Positions 1-11,169 are shown, counted from the first letter of the stretch. The stretch: DNA of 29,934 bases from Larix sibirica (GCA_004151065.3 NWUY0304078940.1:1-29934), one strand, 5' to 3'. The notes: a model not told the origin generated them from the letters alone. Translations and numbers: made by a program.

Positions 1-125
1 TTAGGAAGCGCAAGCCCCTCCGGGACCTTTCCCTCCTAATTGATTCCCGGTTGAATACTCCCGGCAGAGGACTCATAATCCAGCTCCTCAAAAGAAATAA
101 TCAATTGGACTCTCTCTGCTCCTCA

Positions 126-483
126 ACAGGTGCATTGTATGTAACGCATCGTCATGACATGCATTCAACAAGGTAGTAACTCCTGTTCCGTATCGGTAAG
201 TGAGGTGGAGGTAGAGGTCTAGGTCTAGTAATAGGTCGAGGGCTATGTCTGGGATGTAGCGTGTGTTGAAGGTGAGTCGGGTATCGTGGGACCTTATCCT
301 CTCTCTGGGCCAGTGGTGAGGCTGTCATTCGTCCAACGCCTATCTCGGAAGATGTTTTCTATCAATCAATCACTATCAAGCCTCATCCACCTCGCTCGCT
401 TACTGGGACTACCCGCACAAAGTGTCTGGCGTGCTCAAAGCAGGTGCATCGTAAGTAATGATCGCCATGGGCATCCATTCAAA
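126..483 (+). repeat. Diverged direct repeat pair (126-168 and 439-483)
   Basis: Two stretches about 313 bases apart share CAGGTGCATYGTAWGTAA, then a CATCGTCATGACATGCATTCAA-like tail with a few substitutions and a one- or two-base gap. This is an old direct duplication. The bases between hold G-rich GGTCTAGGTC-type motifs and no coding signal. The open frame at 286-630 crosses the second copy and has no recognisable domain. Confidence 0.6.
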
Positions 484-1375
484 GTACGTGTGTTTCATAG
501 CACATTAAGTGAGTTCGAGGTTCGAGGTATCGGCAACCATCAATCGGGACCTCCTTCCTGGGGATCTCCTATTGGATCGACACCTGGCATCGACTGTCGG
601 CTATCGGCTATGCTCGGCTATCATAGATAAAACATTGTCAAAGGGTATAGTTCATTAAGGTCCGGAGGGCTTGCGCTTCTGAGGGCAAGGAGATAATCCA
701 ATTTTAGCTCCCGATGAGTATAATATTCATGCCTCGGACCCCCTAAAGATGAGATTCTCTTAGGCGAAATCCACAAACGAAAGAGAAGGTTTTCCTGACT
801 CTGTTCCAACAAGACTTTGTGCCTGCTCCAAACGAACCAGGTATTCAACCGTTCAACCGATAGATCGATATCGTCTGGCGATAACCTAGCTTAATTTATA
901 TGCTTGTATGTAACCAACATGGTTCCAATGTCTTCAGGTGTTTACATGGTAACATAATCAATCTTCTATTCGGTGGATTGATAGGGCCCTTCTATCTCGA
1001 CTATTGATGGGGGGGCCTTGTCCTTCCTTTCAGCCCTTGATGGGGGCTTCCTTCTTCTCTCGGCACTGCCCCTCTGGCTATGATCGATAAACTATACTAT
1101 GATCGGACAATGACCACCTTCTGGCAATTAGACTCTGGCTATCGACCTCCTGTCAATGATTGTATCTCAGCTGACCAGCTTGCAATGACCCCCTGGAAAT
1201 GATCAGCTTTGTTAGGTGGAGAGGTCGAGGGTCGAGGGTATAGGTTCGAGAGGTTCGATTTCCTTCGTCGAGTTCTAGGTAGAGTTTTCTATTTCTAGTA
1301 AGAGTTAGAGTTGGAGGGCTTTCATTCGCCCGGTGGACCACCCATCTCGAAAGATGTTTTCCATCAATGCACAAG
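313..1375 (+). repeat. Diverged direct repeat pair (318-373 and 1313-1370)
   Basis: Both copies contain GGCTNTCATTCGYCC, then a short variable part, then ATCTCGRAAGATGTTTTCYA and TCAAT. They lie about 1 kb apart in the same orientation. The intervening 380-1,310 stretch has no recognisable gene; its open frames (for example 621-848 minus) show no domain and a composition no different from their surroundings. Confidence 0.6.
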
Positions 1376-1484
1376 GCTTTCAAGTTATTGCCAATAGCCA
1401 ATAGCCCTCCCCCACCGGTCATTCACAGTCGGTTGCCACAGGGAAGCGCATATACAGGATGCTTATAGTCCCCATCAGTCACAG

Positions 1485-2345
1485 GATGGAGGTGCTGATT
1501 ACCGCTAGCCGATACCCGGGAGAGATACCATCATCGCTGTAGATCTTTGCTGATAGCCCCGCTAGTTAATGCAGTTGATGGATGCACGATCCACGTTGCG
1601 ATGCCAGAGCTGGGTCCGCTTGGATACCCCGCTGATCCCATTAGATGATCCAATCCGCTGGGCTAATCTAATTCACTGGGCTCCGCTAATCCACTAGAAT
1701 CCGCTAGGCTAATCCGCCAGGCTAAGTGACTCCGCTAAATACAATGGGCTAAGCAACTGGGCTACCCCGCTTGGATACCCGGATGATCCCATTGGACGAT
1801 ACAATACGCTGGGCCTAATCCACAGGGACTACTGGGGGCTACTCCTACAGCTACAAATAGAGCTACTCACAAGGCCTAATCACAAGGAGGGACCTACTCA
1901 ATGGGGGCTACTTTATGCTGTTGAGCCCAAGAGGAGATCCCACTGGAGATCCCAAGAAGAGATCCCACTGGAGGATATGCTGGTACTTTATGATGCTACT
2001 TGATGCTGGTTACTCTATGTTGGGTTACTCGCTGGTATCTATGCCGGTGTATCTATGCCGGTGTATCTACGCTGGTCTCTTTCTGGTCACTCTATATGGT
2101 ATCTATCTGCTACTCACATGCTGTCGATCCAAGAGTTGATCCCAGGTCTTGATCCACTCGATGACAGGTGGTGATCACTCGATGACAGGACTCGATGCCA
2201 ACCAAGTGTTGATGACGGGACTCGATGACAGGTTGTGATTCACTTGATGCCGGTAGGAGATGACTGGTGTTGATGACGGGACTCAATGCCAAGTGTTTAT
2301 CCCCAGGAAGGAGGTCCCGATTACCGCTAGCCAATACACGGTTAT
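1485..2345 (+). repeat. Cluster of short degenerate direct repeats
   Basis: Several small families overlap here. A roughly 55-base unit beginning CCGCTTGGATACCC and ending CGCTGGGC occurs at 1616-1672 and 1766-1820. Between them lie many copies of a CTGGGCTAATCCGCT-like word. From 1,920 there are GAGATCCCACTG words, a 12-base TATCTATGCCGG tandem near 2,036-2,070, and GATGACRGGACTCGATGCC words at 2,158-2,290. GATTACCGCTAGCC occurs at both ends of the cluster (about 1,495 and 2,319). No gene is visible. Confidence 0.6.
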
Positions 2346-2384
2346 TGGTTGATCCGGTCCTTAGAATAGAAGGAAGGGGGTTAA

Positions 2385-3720
2385 TAGTTGTCCCCACTAA
2401 GGATTCATTTTCAAGCGGTATAGGGCAACCAGGTCGGGTAGTATAGTGGGTGGGTAGAAGGTAATAAAAGTAAAGGTCTCTGAGGTCTATTCCTAGGGCA
2501 TTCTAACTCGTTTCCGGCCGGTACAAGAATACTAGTGGTACCCAGGAGACTGATTCATGGCAGTGTTCTGTAAATTGTATGACTAATATAAGGCGTTGTA
2601 TAGGGTGTACACGGGGTGATATGTGTGGGGTAATACTACACAAAAGTAAGGGGGTAGTTTGATCCTGTCCTGATAAGATCTCTCTATAGCTGTCCCCACT
2701 AAGCAATTCATTCAAGAAGTGGTATGGGGCAGGTCTAGTTCTTCTGGTGTGTAGTTGTCAACACTGAAGGGAAGGGTAAGGTAGTGTGATCCCCCCGGTC
2801 CTGCTGATAAGAAATGAATAGCTGTCCCCACTAAGCGAGTCATTCAAGAAGTGATATAGGTATACCAGTAAGCGCTGAAAGGGAAGGGTAAGTTGTGGCA
2901 TGCCGTCCGTCGTCCCGATAAGATATAGTGCAGAAGCACCTAAGCATTAATGGTCTAGGGCTAGAAGGTCTAGGTCTTTAGGTGGACATATAGTGAGTAA
3001 ACAATTTGAAGTAAGGGGGATAAGGTAAAGGAAGGGTTTCATGCCTGCCATGCCATTCATTCTGCTCGGGTTCATAGCGATACCTACCTCTCTATTAAGC
3101 GCTTCATTCATCCAAGACTAGGGTGGCTAGAAGGTCTAGTTCTTCAGGTGGAAACGTAGTGATGGTGCGCTGTATGTGATACTGCTGGATGTAAGCTGGC
3201 TCTGGGTTCTTCATCCTATCCTGACCCACCCGATAAAGAGAAGGTCTGTAGCAGTAAGTACTGACGTGATTAATAAATCAAGTGATATAGGGCTATAAGG
3301 TCTAGGTCTATAGGTGGGTAAATAGAGAAGGTTGGTAGCAGGGACTAACATGAAAGGCAGCAAGTGGGCATCCATCTCCTACTCCTAGCAATGCTGTTTT
3401 GGCATCTCCTGGCAATGCTGGCTGTAATAATTAATCAATCGTATCTGGGAGTGAAGCTCGTTCGTTCGTCCTCGTCCCCTCGACAAGATCAATAGTGCTG
3501 CTCTGCTACCACTAAGCATTCATTCAGGAAGTTTTATAGGGAGAAAGAAGCATAGGTATTCGGGTGGGTAGGTTGTTTGGACTGAAGGTAAAGGTAAGGT
3601 TGTGTCATGCCGTCCTTCCTAATAAGAGAAATAGCTGTAGCCACAAAGCGATTAATTAAAGAAGTGGTAACAGGTCTAGGTCTGAAGGTGGGTACTACGT
3701 GATGATGTGCTGTATAGAAG
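2385..3720 (+). repeat. Array of about eight diverged repeat units
   Basis: A core resembling CCCCACTAAGCGATTCATTC, then AAGAAGTGGTATAGGGC, then AGGTCTAGGTCTTCAGGTGG recurs with anchors near 2397, 2699, 2831, 2940, 3095, 3271, 3512 and 3643. Between cores a second conserved part resembles AAGGGAAGGGTAAGGT followed by ATGCCGTCC and a GATAAGA word. Spacing between anchors runs from about 110 to 300 bases, so units have gained and lost sequence. The units are too long, too diverged and too unevenly spaced for CRISPR. No coding potential is evident. Confidence 0.7.
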
Positions 3721-3886
3721 GGAGACAGAAGCGGCAGATATTTCCGCATCTTCTTCCTGAGGAAGGGAACAGACCATATAATATCCCACTGCTCTACGCT
3801 TCTACGCTTCCTTAAATAGAATATAATAGTATAGCTCAGGAGATATCCCCCAAGATTCATGGTGAAGATTGGTTTACGGTCTCTAA

Positions 3887-4026
3887 CCAATACCCATTAC
3901 TTCCCGGGATGGCCTACTACAGAGAAGGAAGAAAGATACTTACCGGGATGGCCCATTTAGTCCTTTTACCATAACCATTAAGTTAGTACCGTACTAAGAC
4001 CAATACCCGTGACTTACCGGGATGGC
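3887..4026 (+). repeat. Three copies of a CTTACCGGGATGGC repeat
   Basis: Near-identical words occur at 3887-3913, 3936-3953 and 3999-4026. The outer two share the longer form CCAATACCCRTKACTTMCCG followed by GGATGGC; the middle copy is a shortened form. A minus-strand open frame at 3534-3890 ends just before the cluster and has no recognisable domain. Confidence 0.6.
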
Positions 4027-4194
4027 AATTGACTGGGATATTCTAAATTGACAGGGATCTTCTCAGTAGAAGCCCTATGCTCATTGGTACAGATTGGTAC
4101 AGAATAGATAATGAGGAGAAGACCGCAGGAAAGGCAACAGATAAGCTTTCCATTTCCCCTTCTATGGGGCGGGTCAAATCTGTTCGATTTGCTC

Positions 4195-4212
4195 CTCTAT
4201 TTAGCAATAGAG
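4195..4212. other. Short perfect hairpin
   Basis: CTCTATT (4195-4201) pairs perfectly with AATAGAG (4206-4212) across the loop TAGC. It lies in a stretch with no assigned gene. It could be a transcript-end stem or chance; there is no flanking gene or T-run to make it a terminator. Confidence 0.35.
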
Positions 4213-4279
4213 CGGCGGCTCAAATCCCGTATTTGAAACAGCTTTTTGTTTGTGGTTCTTCCCTCTGGTAAGGTACGAA

Positions 4280-5210
4280 GTGCTTGCTCGATAAAAGGAG
4301 AACAAGGCTTGTGGGGTCTCCTCTCTCAAAAGTTGGGCACGGGATTCCCAACAGCACAAGGATTCCAAGCACAATAAGCATATGAATCTGGAGCAGCATA
4401 GCAAGCAACTTCCTCCCTCAGCTGAATAAGGGGTAGGAGTATAAGGGCCAAGCAGCACAACCAGAATCACTACAACCAGCATTGCAAGCCGAAGCATGAT
4501 CATTCTTATTGACTTTGATTGTATAGGCCGGGAATGGGGACTTCTTTAAATGGTGATGGAGTCTGGGACTAAGAAGATCTTTTTTTTGCTTGGGAAATTC
4601 TTAATGGCTTAATTCATTCACTAAGATTGTCTCATTAAGATATAATAGAGTCTTCTTATGGACGGCAGAGAGTCTCCTCATAATGCTCAATTCATGGAAT
4701 GGGGACGGGATTCCACGGCAAATGGTTTAGTGTCGAAGTCATGGACTAAGTAAGATCACATCTAGGCAGGATGGGGGGACTTCAAAATGACGGCAAATGG
4801 TTACGGGAGTAATGCACTAAGAAAGAAAATAGAGTCTTGGCTTGGAAGGGAACTGGACTAAGAGAAGATTCTTATTCTATCTAAGACAGGCAAGACATAC
4901 CTTATTTGCTTGAGTCAGCTAAGGCAGGCAGAAGAGTTGAAACGGGATTCCCAGCGGAAAAATAGGAACCGCCGGCATCATTCTTCCCGAGAGCATGCCA
5001 ATGAGCAGTGTAAGGAGCAGCATTCCAAGCATAAGAACGACCAGCAACCCCATTAGTATCCCCAGCGTCATTATAACCAGCAGAGCCAGGCCAAGCAGGA
5101 TCATTCCAAGCATCATAATTCGTAAACTGGGAATCCCAGCAGCCTTCCTAGCAGCAGTGCTACAACAAGCATTCCAAAAGGAAGGCAGGCCAAGACCTGG
5201 AACGCTTTGG
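4280..5210 (-). repeat. Protein-like Gly/Ala/Asn/Ser repeat block I
   Basis: Read on the minus strand, 4,380-4,510 and 4,919-5,130 consist of diverged words built from GGGAATGCT, GCTTGGAATCC and TTCAACT. In one phase they read as DAWNDPAWPGSAGYNDAGD and SYAWNAAPYT, and nearer 4,360-4,400 as SYAYCAWNPCAVGNP. In the other phases the same bases read as long Leu/Val/Met-rich frames, which I regard as shadows. Stops and frame changes prevent any full-length product. Between the two parts (4,540-4,910) lie scattered GGACTAAG and GGGACTTC words. The block belongs with 6,100-6,300, 6,940-7,800 and, on the other strand, 24,085-25,195. I do not recognise the protein family; a non-coding tandem repeat with a unit divisible by three could give the same look. 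Confidence 0.55.
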
Positions 5211-6095
5211 TAAGAAGGGGATCAAAGGACAATAGTAAATAGGGGACTACTGGGCCTGTAGGTCTGGAACTATAGGCCCTGAACAAAGGAAAGCTTAATA
5301 CTCCAGAGGGAAGATAGCTCGCTGCTTATTGGAGAAGCTACTAAGGGAGATAAAGAAATCAAGAGCTAATTTCTGGGTGGGATCAAGGCAGAAAAGAGGA
5401 AGGGAGACAAGAGCTTCAATTGCACTGGAACTGGCACTGAAGTAGAGAGCGGATAAGAGCTTCAACTGGTGCTGGCTGTTCAATTAAGGCAGAAGAAAGG
5501 GAGATGTGGAAAAGGTCGATGAAGGGTTGGTAAATTTTGCATTTCACTTACCCATATGAGTTCAACTTAGAGATATGATATGCCAGGTCTCATACTACTG
5601 TTGTAAGGAAATCATTCCCATATGATTCCGAGAATGGAACTCCCGCATATAATTTGTAAGTAACCATGATAAGATGAGGAACAAGTAAGTAGTGGTTCCG
5701 TGATGTCAGCTTTGCTGTGTTCATCTCCAGGCAAGGGTTGAAGCATTATTCCATTCATTCAAAACGGAAATGGTAGATTCTTTCTTCACAAGATTCTCCG
5801 TAGCTGGGAAGTTATAAAGCCAGGCATTGACTTATCTAACTCTCACACACTTAAGCTAAGTTCAGACAATGAATGGGATATAAGGGACCATATGCCATAA
5901 GATTATTACACTCCACTCCATTCCAATCTATTCCAAGACTAGGATATTTATTCCAAGCAATATTGAAAAATCTTTCCCAATGTGAGGCTTATACTTATTT
6001 ATTGAATGGGGAACTACTTCGCTAGAGCAAAGCTAATACAGATAGAATGGGTACACCATAAGAAGCTAGGAACAGTCTTTCATAAGTCGAACTAG
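5211..6095. other. Intergenic stretch, nothing recognised
   Basis: I see no domain, RNA or clear repeat here apart from a phrase near 5,555 resembling GTTCAACTTAGAGATATG, which recalls words in the repeat family at 27.3-29.4 kb. The only open frame of note (5295-5483, minus) is uninformative. Confidence 0.4.
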
Positions 6096-6099
6096 ATCA

Positions 6100-6300
6100 T
6101 CATTCCAAAAAGCATCATTCGAAACGGGCATTCAAACAAAAAGGGTCATATTCCCAGCATTACAACCAGCAGCACAACAAGCATTCCCGCAATCGAATTG
6201 ACATAATTATATTCATTCCCAGCAGCGTTCAAAACGGTCATTCTTACTTAAACGGGATTATTCCCATAAGCATTGATAAATATTGGTTATGGGATGCAAC
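6100..6300 (-). repeat. Protein-like repeat block II (short)
   Basis: On the minus strand the words GGGAATAATCC, GCTGCTGGGAATG and CAATGCTTATGGG give NAYGNNP and NAAGNEYNYVNSIAG in broken frames. Composition and word content match the blocks at 4.3-5.2 and 6.94-7.8 kb, so this is a smaller decayed piece of the same family. Too short and interrupted to be a gene now. Confidence 0.5.
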
Positions 6301-6939
6301 TAGAGGTCTTGACCATGGACCTGGAACATAGAGATCTTTACACTTGATGGGTAGGTCTCCGTGCTGTCGTGCTATGGAGAGAATGGGACGTGTTTATTAG
6401 TCCCCATCATTGGCTTAGGCATGGAACTCAAGTGTTTATGCATTGGGATCACATTGGCTTATCTCTGCTGCTTTACTACCGTTAAGAAGAACGGGCAAGA
6501 CCAAGGGAATAATCAACAATAGAATCTGGGACTAAGACCGGGGACTTCTCTCCTGGACTTATCTCCAATAAGACCAGTGTCAAAATAAGGGACAATTATG
6601 ACTCAATACCCTTACCAAAGAGGTAAAGCGGAGTAGTTCCAATAAGCCTCAATTCTTCCAGCCCCTTCATAGCGGGTGATCTTAGTGCTAGACTCCATAT
6701 TAAAGATCTAAACCCTTTCATCATTAAGTCTCCATTCAAAAAAGAAGTGTAAACGTCCTTGCCCAATAATGAAGAAGCGGCTCCGCTCCTCTCCCTTTAG
6801 GTCGAGAGGATGAATCCCCTAAAAGGTCACTTTCTGTGAAGAAGAACTTCATCTTAGATCCGGGGATTAGGTACCCCCCTTAGAAGAATATTGAAGTAAA
6901 CTAAGAATGCGAGAATATATTATTTTGTAAGATCTGCAT
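6301..6939. other. Intergenic stretch, nothing recognised
   Basis: There are scattered GGACTAAGA and GGACTTCTC words like those at 4.5-4.9 kb, suggesting the two stretches share ancestry. No gene, RNA or structured element was recognised. Confidence 0.35.
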
Positions 6940-7800
6940 CAAGTAGATAAGTTGAACTGGCATAATTTCCATCATAAGTCGAGCACGATCATGATTTGGA
7001 AACTGGATTCCAAGCATAAGTTGAAACGGGCAGTGGAACAGGGGATTCTTATGATTATTTGGACACAGTATTTCTCCCAGCATCATTCCCGGCCATCATC
7101 TAGCATAATTCCTGGCATAATCATTATAATAATTATTCCCGGTAGCATACCCAGTATAAGTAAAAGCATCATCATCCCAAACATCATCAATCGAACCGGC
7201 GTCATTCCCAGGGTCATTTTCATAAGCAGTTGAAGTAGCAGCCTTAGTATTGGCATTTCCAGCAGCTGAACCAAGAAGGCAGGCGGCCAAGCATAACAAC
7301 CAGAGAACCAGCAATTAAAGGATTAGAAGGACAAGCAGGAAAAGAATTCCAAGCATCCCCAGTAGCAGCAGCACTATGACCAGCAGTCCCAGCATAAGCA
7401 TTTTGATAATTGAAAGCGGTTGAATCGGCAACACTACGACGACCAGCATCTACAGCTTCATTAGAACCAGCAGGATCAGGAGGATCAGTAGCAGCAGAAC
7501 ATGCATAAATCCCGGCAGCAAACTATAAGTCCCGGCACAAGCGTTACAATCAGCAGTTTCAAAAGCATAATTTCCAGGATAATTTCCATAAGCAGTTGAA
7601 GGATCATTCATTCCCGAGAGCATCATTCTTCCCATTAGCAGCATTATTCCCAGCATCCCCAGCTTCATTAGAACCAGCAGTTCCAGCTTCATTATTATTT
7701 CCATCCCCATGAGCAGTTGAACTAGCAGCATTCCCAGCCTCAGTTCCCGGATCAGTTCCAACATTCCCGATCAGCTCAAAATGGAATTATTTCAATCAGC
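6940..7800 (-). repeat. Protein-like Gly/Asn/Ala/Ser/Thr repeat block III
   Basis: This is the clearest minus-strand block. From 7,790 downward one frame reads AGNAASSTAHGDGNNNEAG and then GDAGNNAANGKNDALGN. After a frame change near 7,610 it continues as NDPSTAYGNYPGNYAFE. From about 7,500 another open frame reads VADSTAFNYQNAYAGTAGHS. Below 7,280 comes STAYENDPGNDAGS, and below 7,080 AGNDAGRN and STYAWNP. The underlying bases are strongly biased to codons ending in T (GCT, AAT, ACT, GAT). GN, GS or GT recur every few residues. Each change of frame restores the same peptide style, as expected if small indels hit a once-open repetitive frame. No family is recognised. The Leu/Val/Met-rich frames over the same bases are shadows, and the apparent signal peptide at 7,314 starts at TTG and is an out-of-phase reading. 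Confidence 0.6.
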
Positions 7801-8455
7801 AGTTCCAAGGTTACATAAAGGTGAGGGACTAAATAAAGGTGAAAGGTGAAAGGTAAGAGGCAAAAGGGTAAAGTCTTCTGATGACCGGCTAAAGGAGTGA
7901 AAGGCTTATGTTAGACTTGGTGAGGCTGATGATGAAGGCTAAAGGTTTAAGAGTTCTGGCAAAATGGATTGGGAGGGGGCCACTAGATGGCTTTGAGGTG
8001 CTCGTGGTGATCGCAGTAGGGCCTCTAGAGTGGCTTTGGGGCTCAATAAGGGGCTGAAGGGTACTAGAAGGCTGTCAAATGCTTGCCCTAGAGGAGGCTG
8101 TGATGAACAATATATGCTCTGAATGAACTTCTTTGCGGTTTTAGCAATTGATGAATCTGAAGGCTCTCTAGAAGGGATTGAGGTTCTCGTGGTGATAACT
8201 GAATGGCCTCTAGAGGAGGCTGGGTTTATAAATATTAGCTCTTAATGTAGCCTTCCTGTCTAATGTAAGGGGTCTTATTCCTAAGGCAGTTCTTAAAATT
8301 CAACGATCAAACGTGGGACCTACCAGATTTGGGGGTGTGGGTAATAATGGCTAGATTCTTTAAAGTAGAGGGTCTGGATGGCCTCTACCTTCCTTGTTGT
8401 AACAGTAATTTATCTGTAAGCCATAGTATAAAACTGTAAGGGTCTGTCTCGTGGC
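7801..8455 (+). repeat. Intergenic with a diverged direct repeat pair
   Basis: 7981-8036 and 8165-8221 share GAGGTKCTCGTGGTGAT and GGCCTCTAGAG with a few changes, about 184 bases apart. The preceding bases (7,810-7,980) are rich in AAGGTGAAAGG-type words. No gene is recognised. Confidence 0.55.
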
Positions 8456-8460
8456 ACCTG

Positions 8461-8560
8461 GTGTGGGTGTTTAACTGTAACTGAGTTTGTGGATTTCTTC
8501 TGGTGGGAGGAGGTGTGGGTGGAACTGTAATTTGGCTTGTGGATTTCTGGTGTGGTGGGT
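8461..8560 (+). repeat. Tandem pair of about 50-base units
   Basis: Both units contain GTGTGGGTG, AACTGTAA, then CTTGTGGATTTCT or GTTTGTGGATTTCTTC, then a GGTGGG tail. The second unit is a few bases shorter. A local tandem duplication with no coding role that I can see. Confidence 0.6.
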
Positions 8561-9640
8561 TTTAAAGACTATCCATGCCAACAATAAGTGTTCTTAATCC
8601 TAGTGCCGTTCAAATATGAAACTAAAGGTCTAGGCATGAAATGGATAATATCAATATTAAGTGTTCTTCATACTGTTCCTCCCTTTGCATATTCAACAGA
8701 AGGTTCGGTTGCTCGAGAATAGCCATCCCATAAAAAGGTTAGAAAGAAGAGTCCCATCTAATCTTCAAGGTGAGGGTTTATTAAAGAAGATAATCCTCAA
8801 GGTGAGGGGTGTAGCGAATCATAGTAATAAAAAGTTTCAAACAGGCACCCATAGATCTAACTCAAACAGGCACCCTGATATATTACTAAAAAGGCACCTA
8901 GAGAAGATCCCTATATAACTGATATCAGGATCTAACTTGTATAAAGATAGAACGTATATAAACATGGCTTTTAGATAGATCTTCTTGCTTGAGATACGAA
9001 GTTGGCTGCATGGTCAATTCAACGAGGAAGAAGTTATTTACTTACCTTTATACCCATGATAAATTGCTGGATTACATGGCTGGATGGGATGGTCGAGTAG
9101 CTGAGCACTTTTCGTAGCATGCTCCCCATGATCGATTGATGGATTGCATGGCACGGATTCTAATTTACCCATGCGAAGTTAGTTGGGCAGCTAGCTATGT
9201 TGGTGTGGTTGGATCGTTTTAACTGCCCTCTTATATTTAGGAAAGAAAACCAGAACTTTAGAGACATGGCTGCTTGACGGGATGGGTGGAATGGTTGGGA
9301 TGGGATGTCATTCCAATGGTTCAACAAAGCTTATATATGTTAATTTCACGGTACACAAGGTATGATTCTATTTTCAACCAGTGTACAAAGCCATTAATTT
9401 GAGAGGGGCAGGAATCGATTGGTTAATGCAAATTGTTTTGGCTGTGGAGACTAAACATTCCTTCAGATTAACCTATATTATAACGCTGGAGAGCGAGGTA
9501 GCTTCAACCCACATTGATTCAAACAGACCAAAAAGAAAAATGCCCACTAATTTCATATAATATTTCATATAATAGTGAATCAATTAAACCACAGGGAATG
9601 ACCAAGGTGTACAAGAAGTAACCCACACAATAGAAACACC
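8561..9640. other. Intergenic stretch with small tandem words
   Basis: CAAACAGGCACCC occurs twice near 8,840-8,875 and a related AAAGGCACC follows. ATGGATTGCATGGC-type words recur around 9,070-9,145. A 12-base tandem TTTCATATAATA occurs near 9,551-9,574. The open frame at 8661-8918 (plus, 85 aa) is basic and has no recognisable domain. Confidence 0.4.
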
Positions 9641-9715
9641 AATCACCATAAGACTCACAATCGACACAGAGATTTTACTGGGTAAACCCGAACGGAAAAC
9701 CAGCATTTGAATAGT
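9641..9715 (+). mobile_element. Possible LTR (R/U5) edge
   Basis: The phrase ACACAGAGATTTTACTGGG followed by TAAACCCGAACGG resembles the GATTTTACGTGG-like phrase that lies in the R/U5 part of many plant LTR elements. This is resemblance only: no TG..CA ends, primer binding site or matching second LTR was found nearby. Confidence 0.2.
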
Positions 9716-11165
9716 TGCTCAGTCTTTATTTTCGACAATTGCAGGGAACCACAATGCAGGCTCATGGCTCTCTGGGCCATTCAACAATTTACATTGCCAG
9801 TCCTCTTCTAAATCCCCTCCTCTCGGCCAAAAGATCCTTTTTTAGGAAAATTACAAGAAGATATAGGCAGTGCTGGGGTAATGGGAAGGCCAAGCGCCCC
9901 TGTCCTTTCATTTCCCATTCCCTGGATTTATTCTCTCCTATTTCATTCTTTTTTATTATTCATCATTTTTATTCTTTCGTTTCATTTTCAATACTTGCAT
10001 TGTCCTTTCTTTTCTTTTCTTTTACCCTCAATTCTTTTTTTACTTAAAGAAACTGGAAGGGACGTGTTGCTGTGCTGAGAATTATATGCCCATTGTTTGC
10101 TGCTTGGATATGTTGATGCTGCAGAAATGTGAATCCCTGGATCAGAAGTGCTGCTGTGGTGGAGAATGTGGTGACTCCTAGTGATCATGCTCAACCCAGC
10201 ACTGGAATGATAAGCTGTTGTGTGCCATGTGTGTAAGAAAGAAGCCAGGAGGTGCAAGGTTGATGTGTCGGTGGTGTGATAGCTGTTGTTGCTGAACTGT
10301 AGTTGTGTAGTAGGTATCCCTTAAGTATTCATGATTCATATCAGAGTGTGTGCTGTAGTCTGGAGGTGTTGCGCTGAGGCTTCAAGGCCTTCCAGAAACT
10401 ATATGTGGGACTGCCTAGTATATCTAGGTGGAGAAAACATGTCAGAGGAAGAAAAGAGTGGTGGCTCTGTAGGCAAACTGCAGATAATATGCCAGGGAAG
10501 TATTGTATCCCATGAATATACCTGTCCATCAGAAGGTTAGCACTATACCTTGGAATTGTGTTGGGGACATAAGAGAATGTCATGTGCAATGCCCCATTTG
10601 AACTGGAAGCATAAGGGGTGATTGCTGCTCTTGAGGATGACATATCATAAGGTAAACCTGAGGCTCCATGAAACGGAGGAGATTAATTATGTGCAGGTGC
10701 CAGGTCAGAAAGATTAAAAGACAATAAATTATTATCCATCAAATGCGGAGATGCTACTGTAAGAAGAGTAGTGTGAAGCCTTTAGAACTGAAGGACTGAA
10801 ATAGTACACCTGTTATCTGCTGCATCTGGTACCTTAATATCAAAAATGTATGAAGCAACTGGTGTCTGAAGAAGTGGCATTGCTGTGTGTGTCTGCTGCA
10901 GACTGCCTCGAACTGGAAGAACAGATTGGTGCTTAATATAAGCCGGTAGCTGTACATTGGATTTTAAGATGTAGGTTTGAGAGCACTAGAGGCCTAAGAG
11001 CAAAAGGAATTGGGAGGGATCATTAAAGGGATAAGGACGGAGGTTTGTACTAGAGCTTTGGGGTCTGTATGTTGGCTGAGGGTGGAAGGAACAACTGAGA
11101 ATGGGTCTGGGGTAATGATGAGATAGAAACATGCTGGGTGTGAGGAGGGGGAAAAATAGAAATAG
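9716..11165. other. Intergenic stretch, nothing firmly recognised
   Basis: 9,905-10,035 is a pyrimidine-rich, T-rich tract. From 10,050 to 10,980 the plus strand is rich in TGCTG and TGTGTG words; its open frames (10331-10540 plus, 10341-10643 minus) have no recognisable domain. The stretch lies just downstream, in element orientation, of the gypsy gag-protease fragment, but I could not find the reverse transcriptase motifs expected there. Confidence 0.35.
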
Positions 11166-11169
11166 AAAC

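Noticed and set aside
75-100. tRNA anticodon arm (AGGACTCATAATCC, CAU anticodon)
   Set aside because: No acceptor stem, D-arm or T-arm with the right spacing was found around it.
2385-3720. CRISPR array
   Set aside because: Units are long, diverged and unevenly spaced, the intervening parts are related to each other, and no cas gene is present. The same applies to 14,920-15,480.
4919-5116. Leu/Met/Val-rich open frame that looks like a membrane protein
   Set aside because: It is an out-of-phase reading of the GGNAAT/GCT repeat words; the neighbouring phase gives the Gly/Asn/Ala/Ser style shared by the other blocks. The similar frames at 7083-7274, 7450-7764, 24405-24593 and 24650-24898 were rejected for the same reason.
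7096-7314. Apparent signal peptide followed by repeats
   Set aside because: The frame opens at TTG, not ATG, and the hydrophobic part arises where the repeat is read in a shifted phase.
9881-10078. Phe/Leu-rich 65-codon frame as a membrane protein
   Set aside because: It results from a T-rich pyrimidine tract; the three frames over it are equally biased.
10331-11165. Reverse transcriptase expected downstream of the gypsy protease
   Set aside because: I read the minus-strand frames for RT motifs such as the YxDD box and its flanks and found none; the frames are low-complexity.
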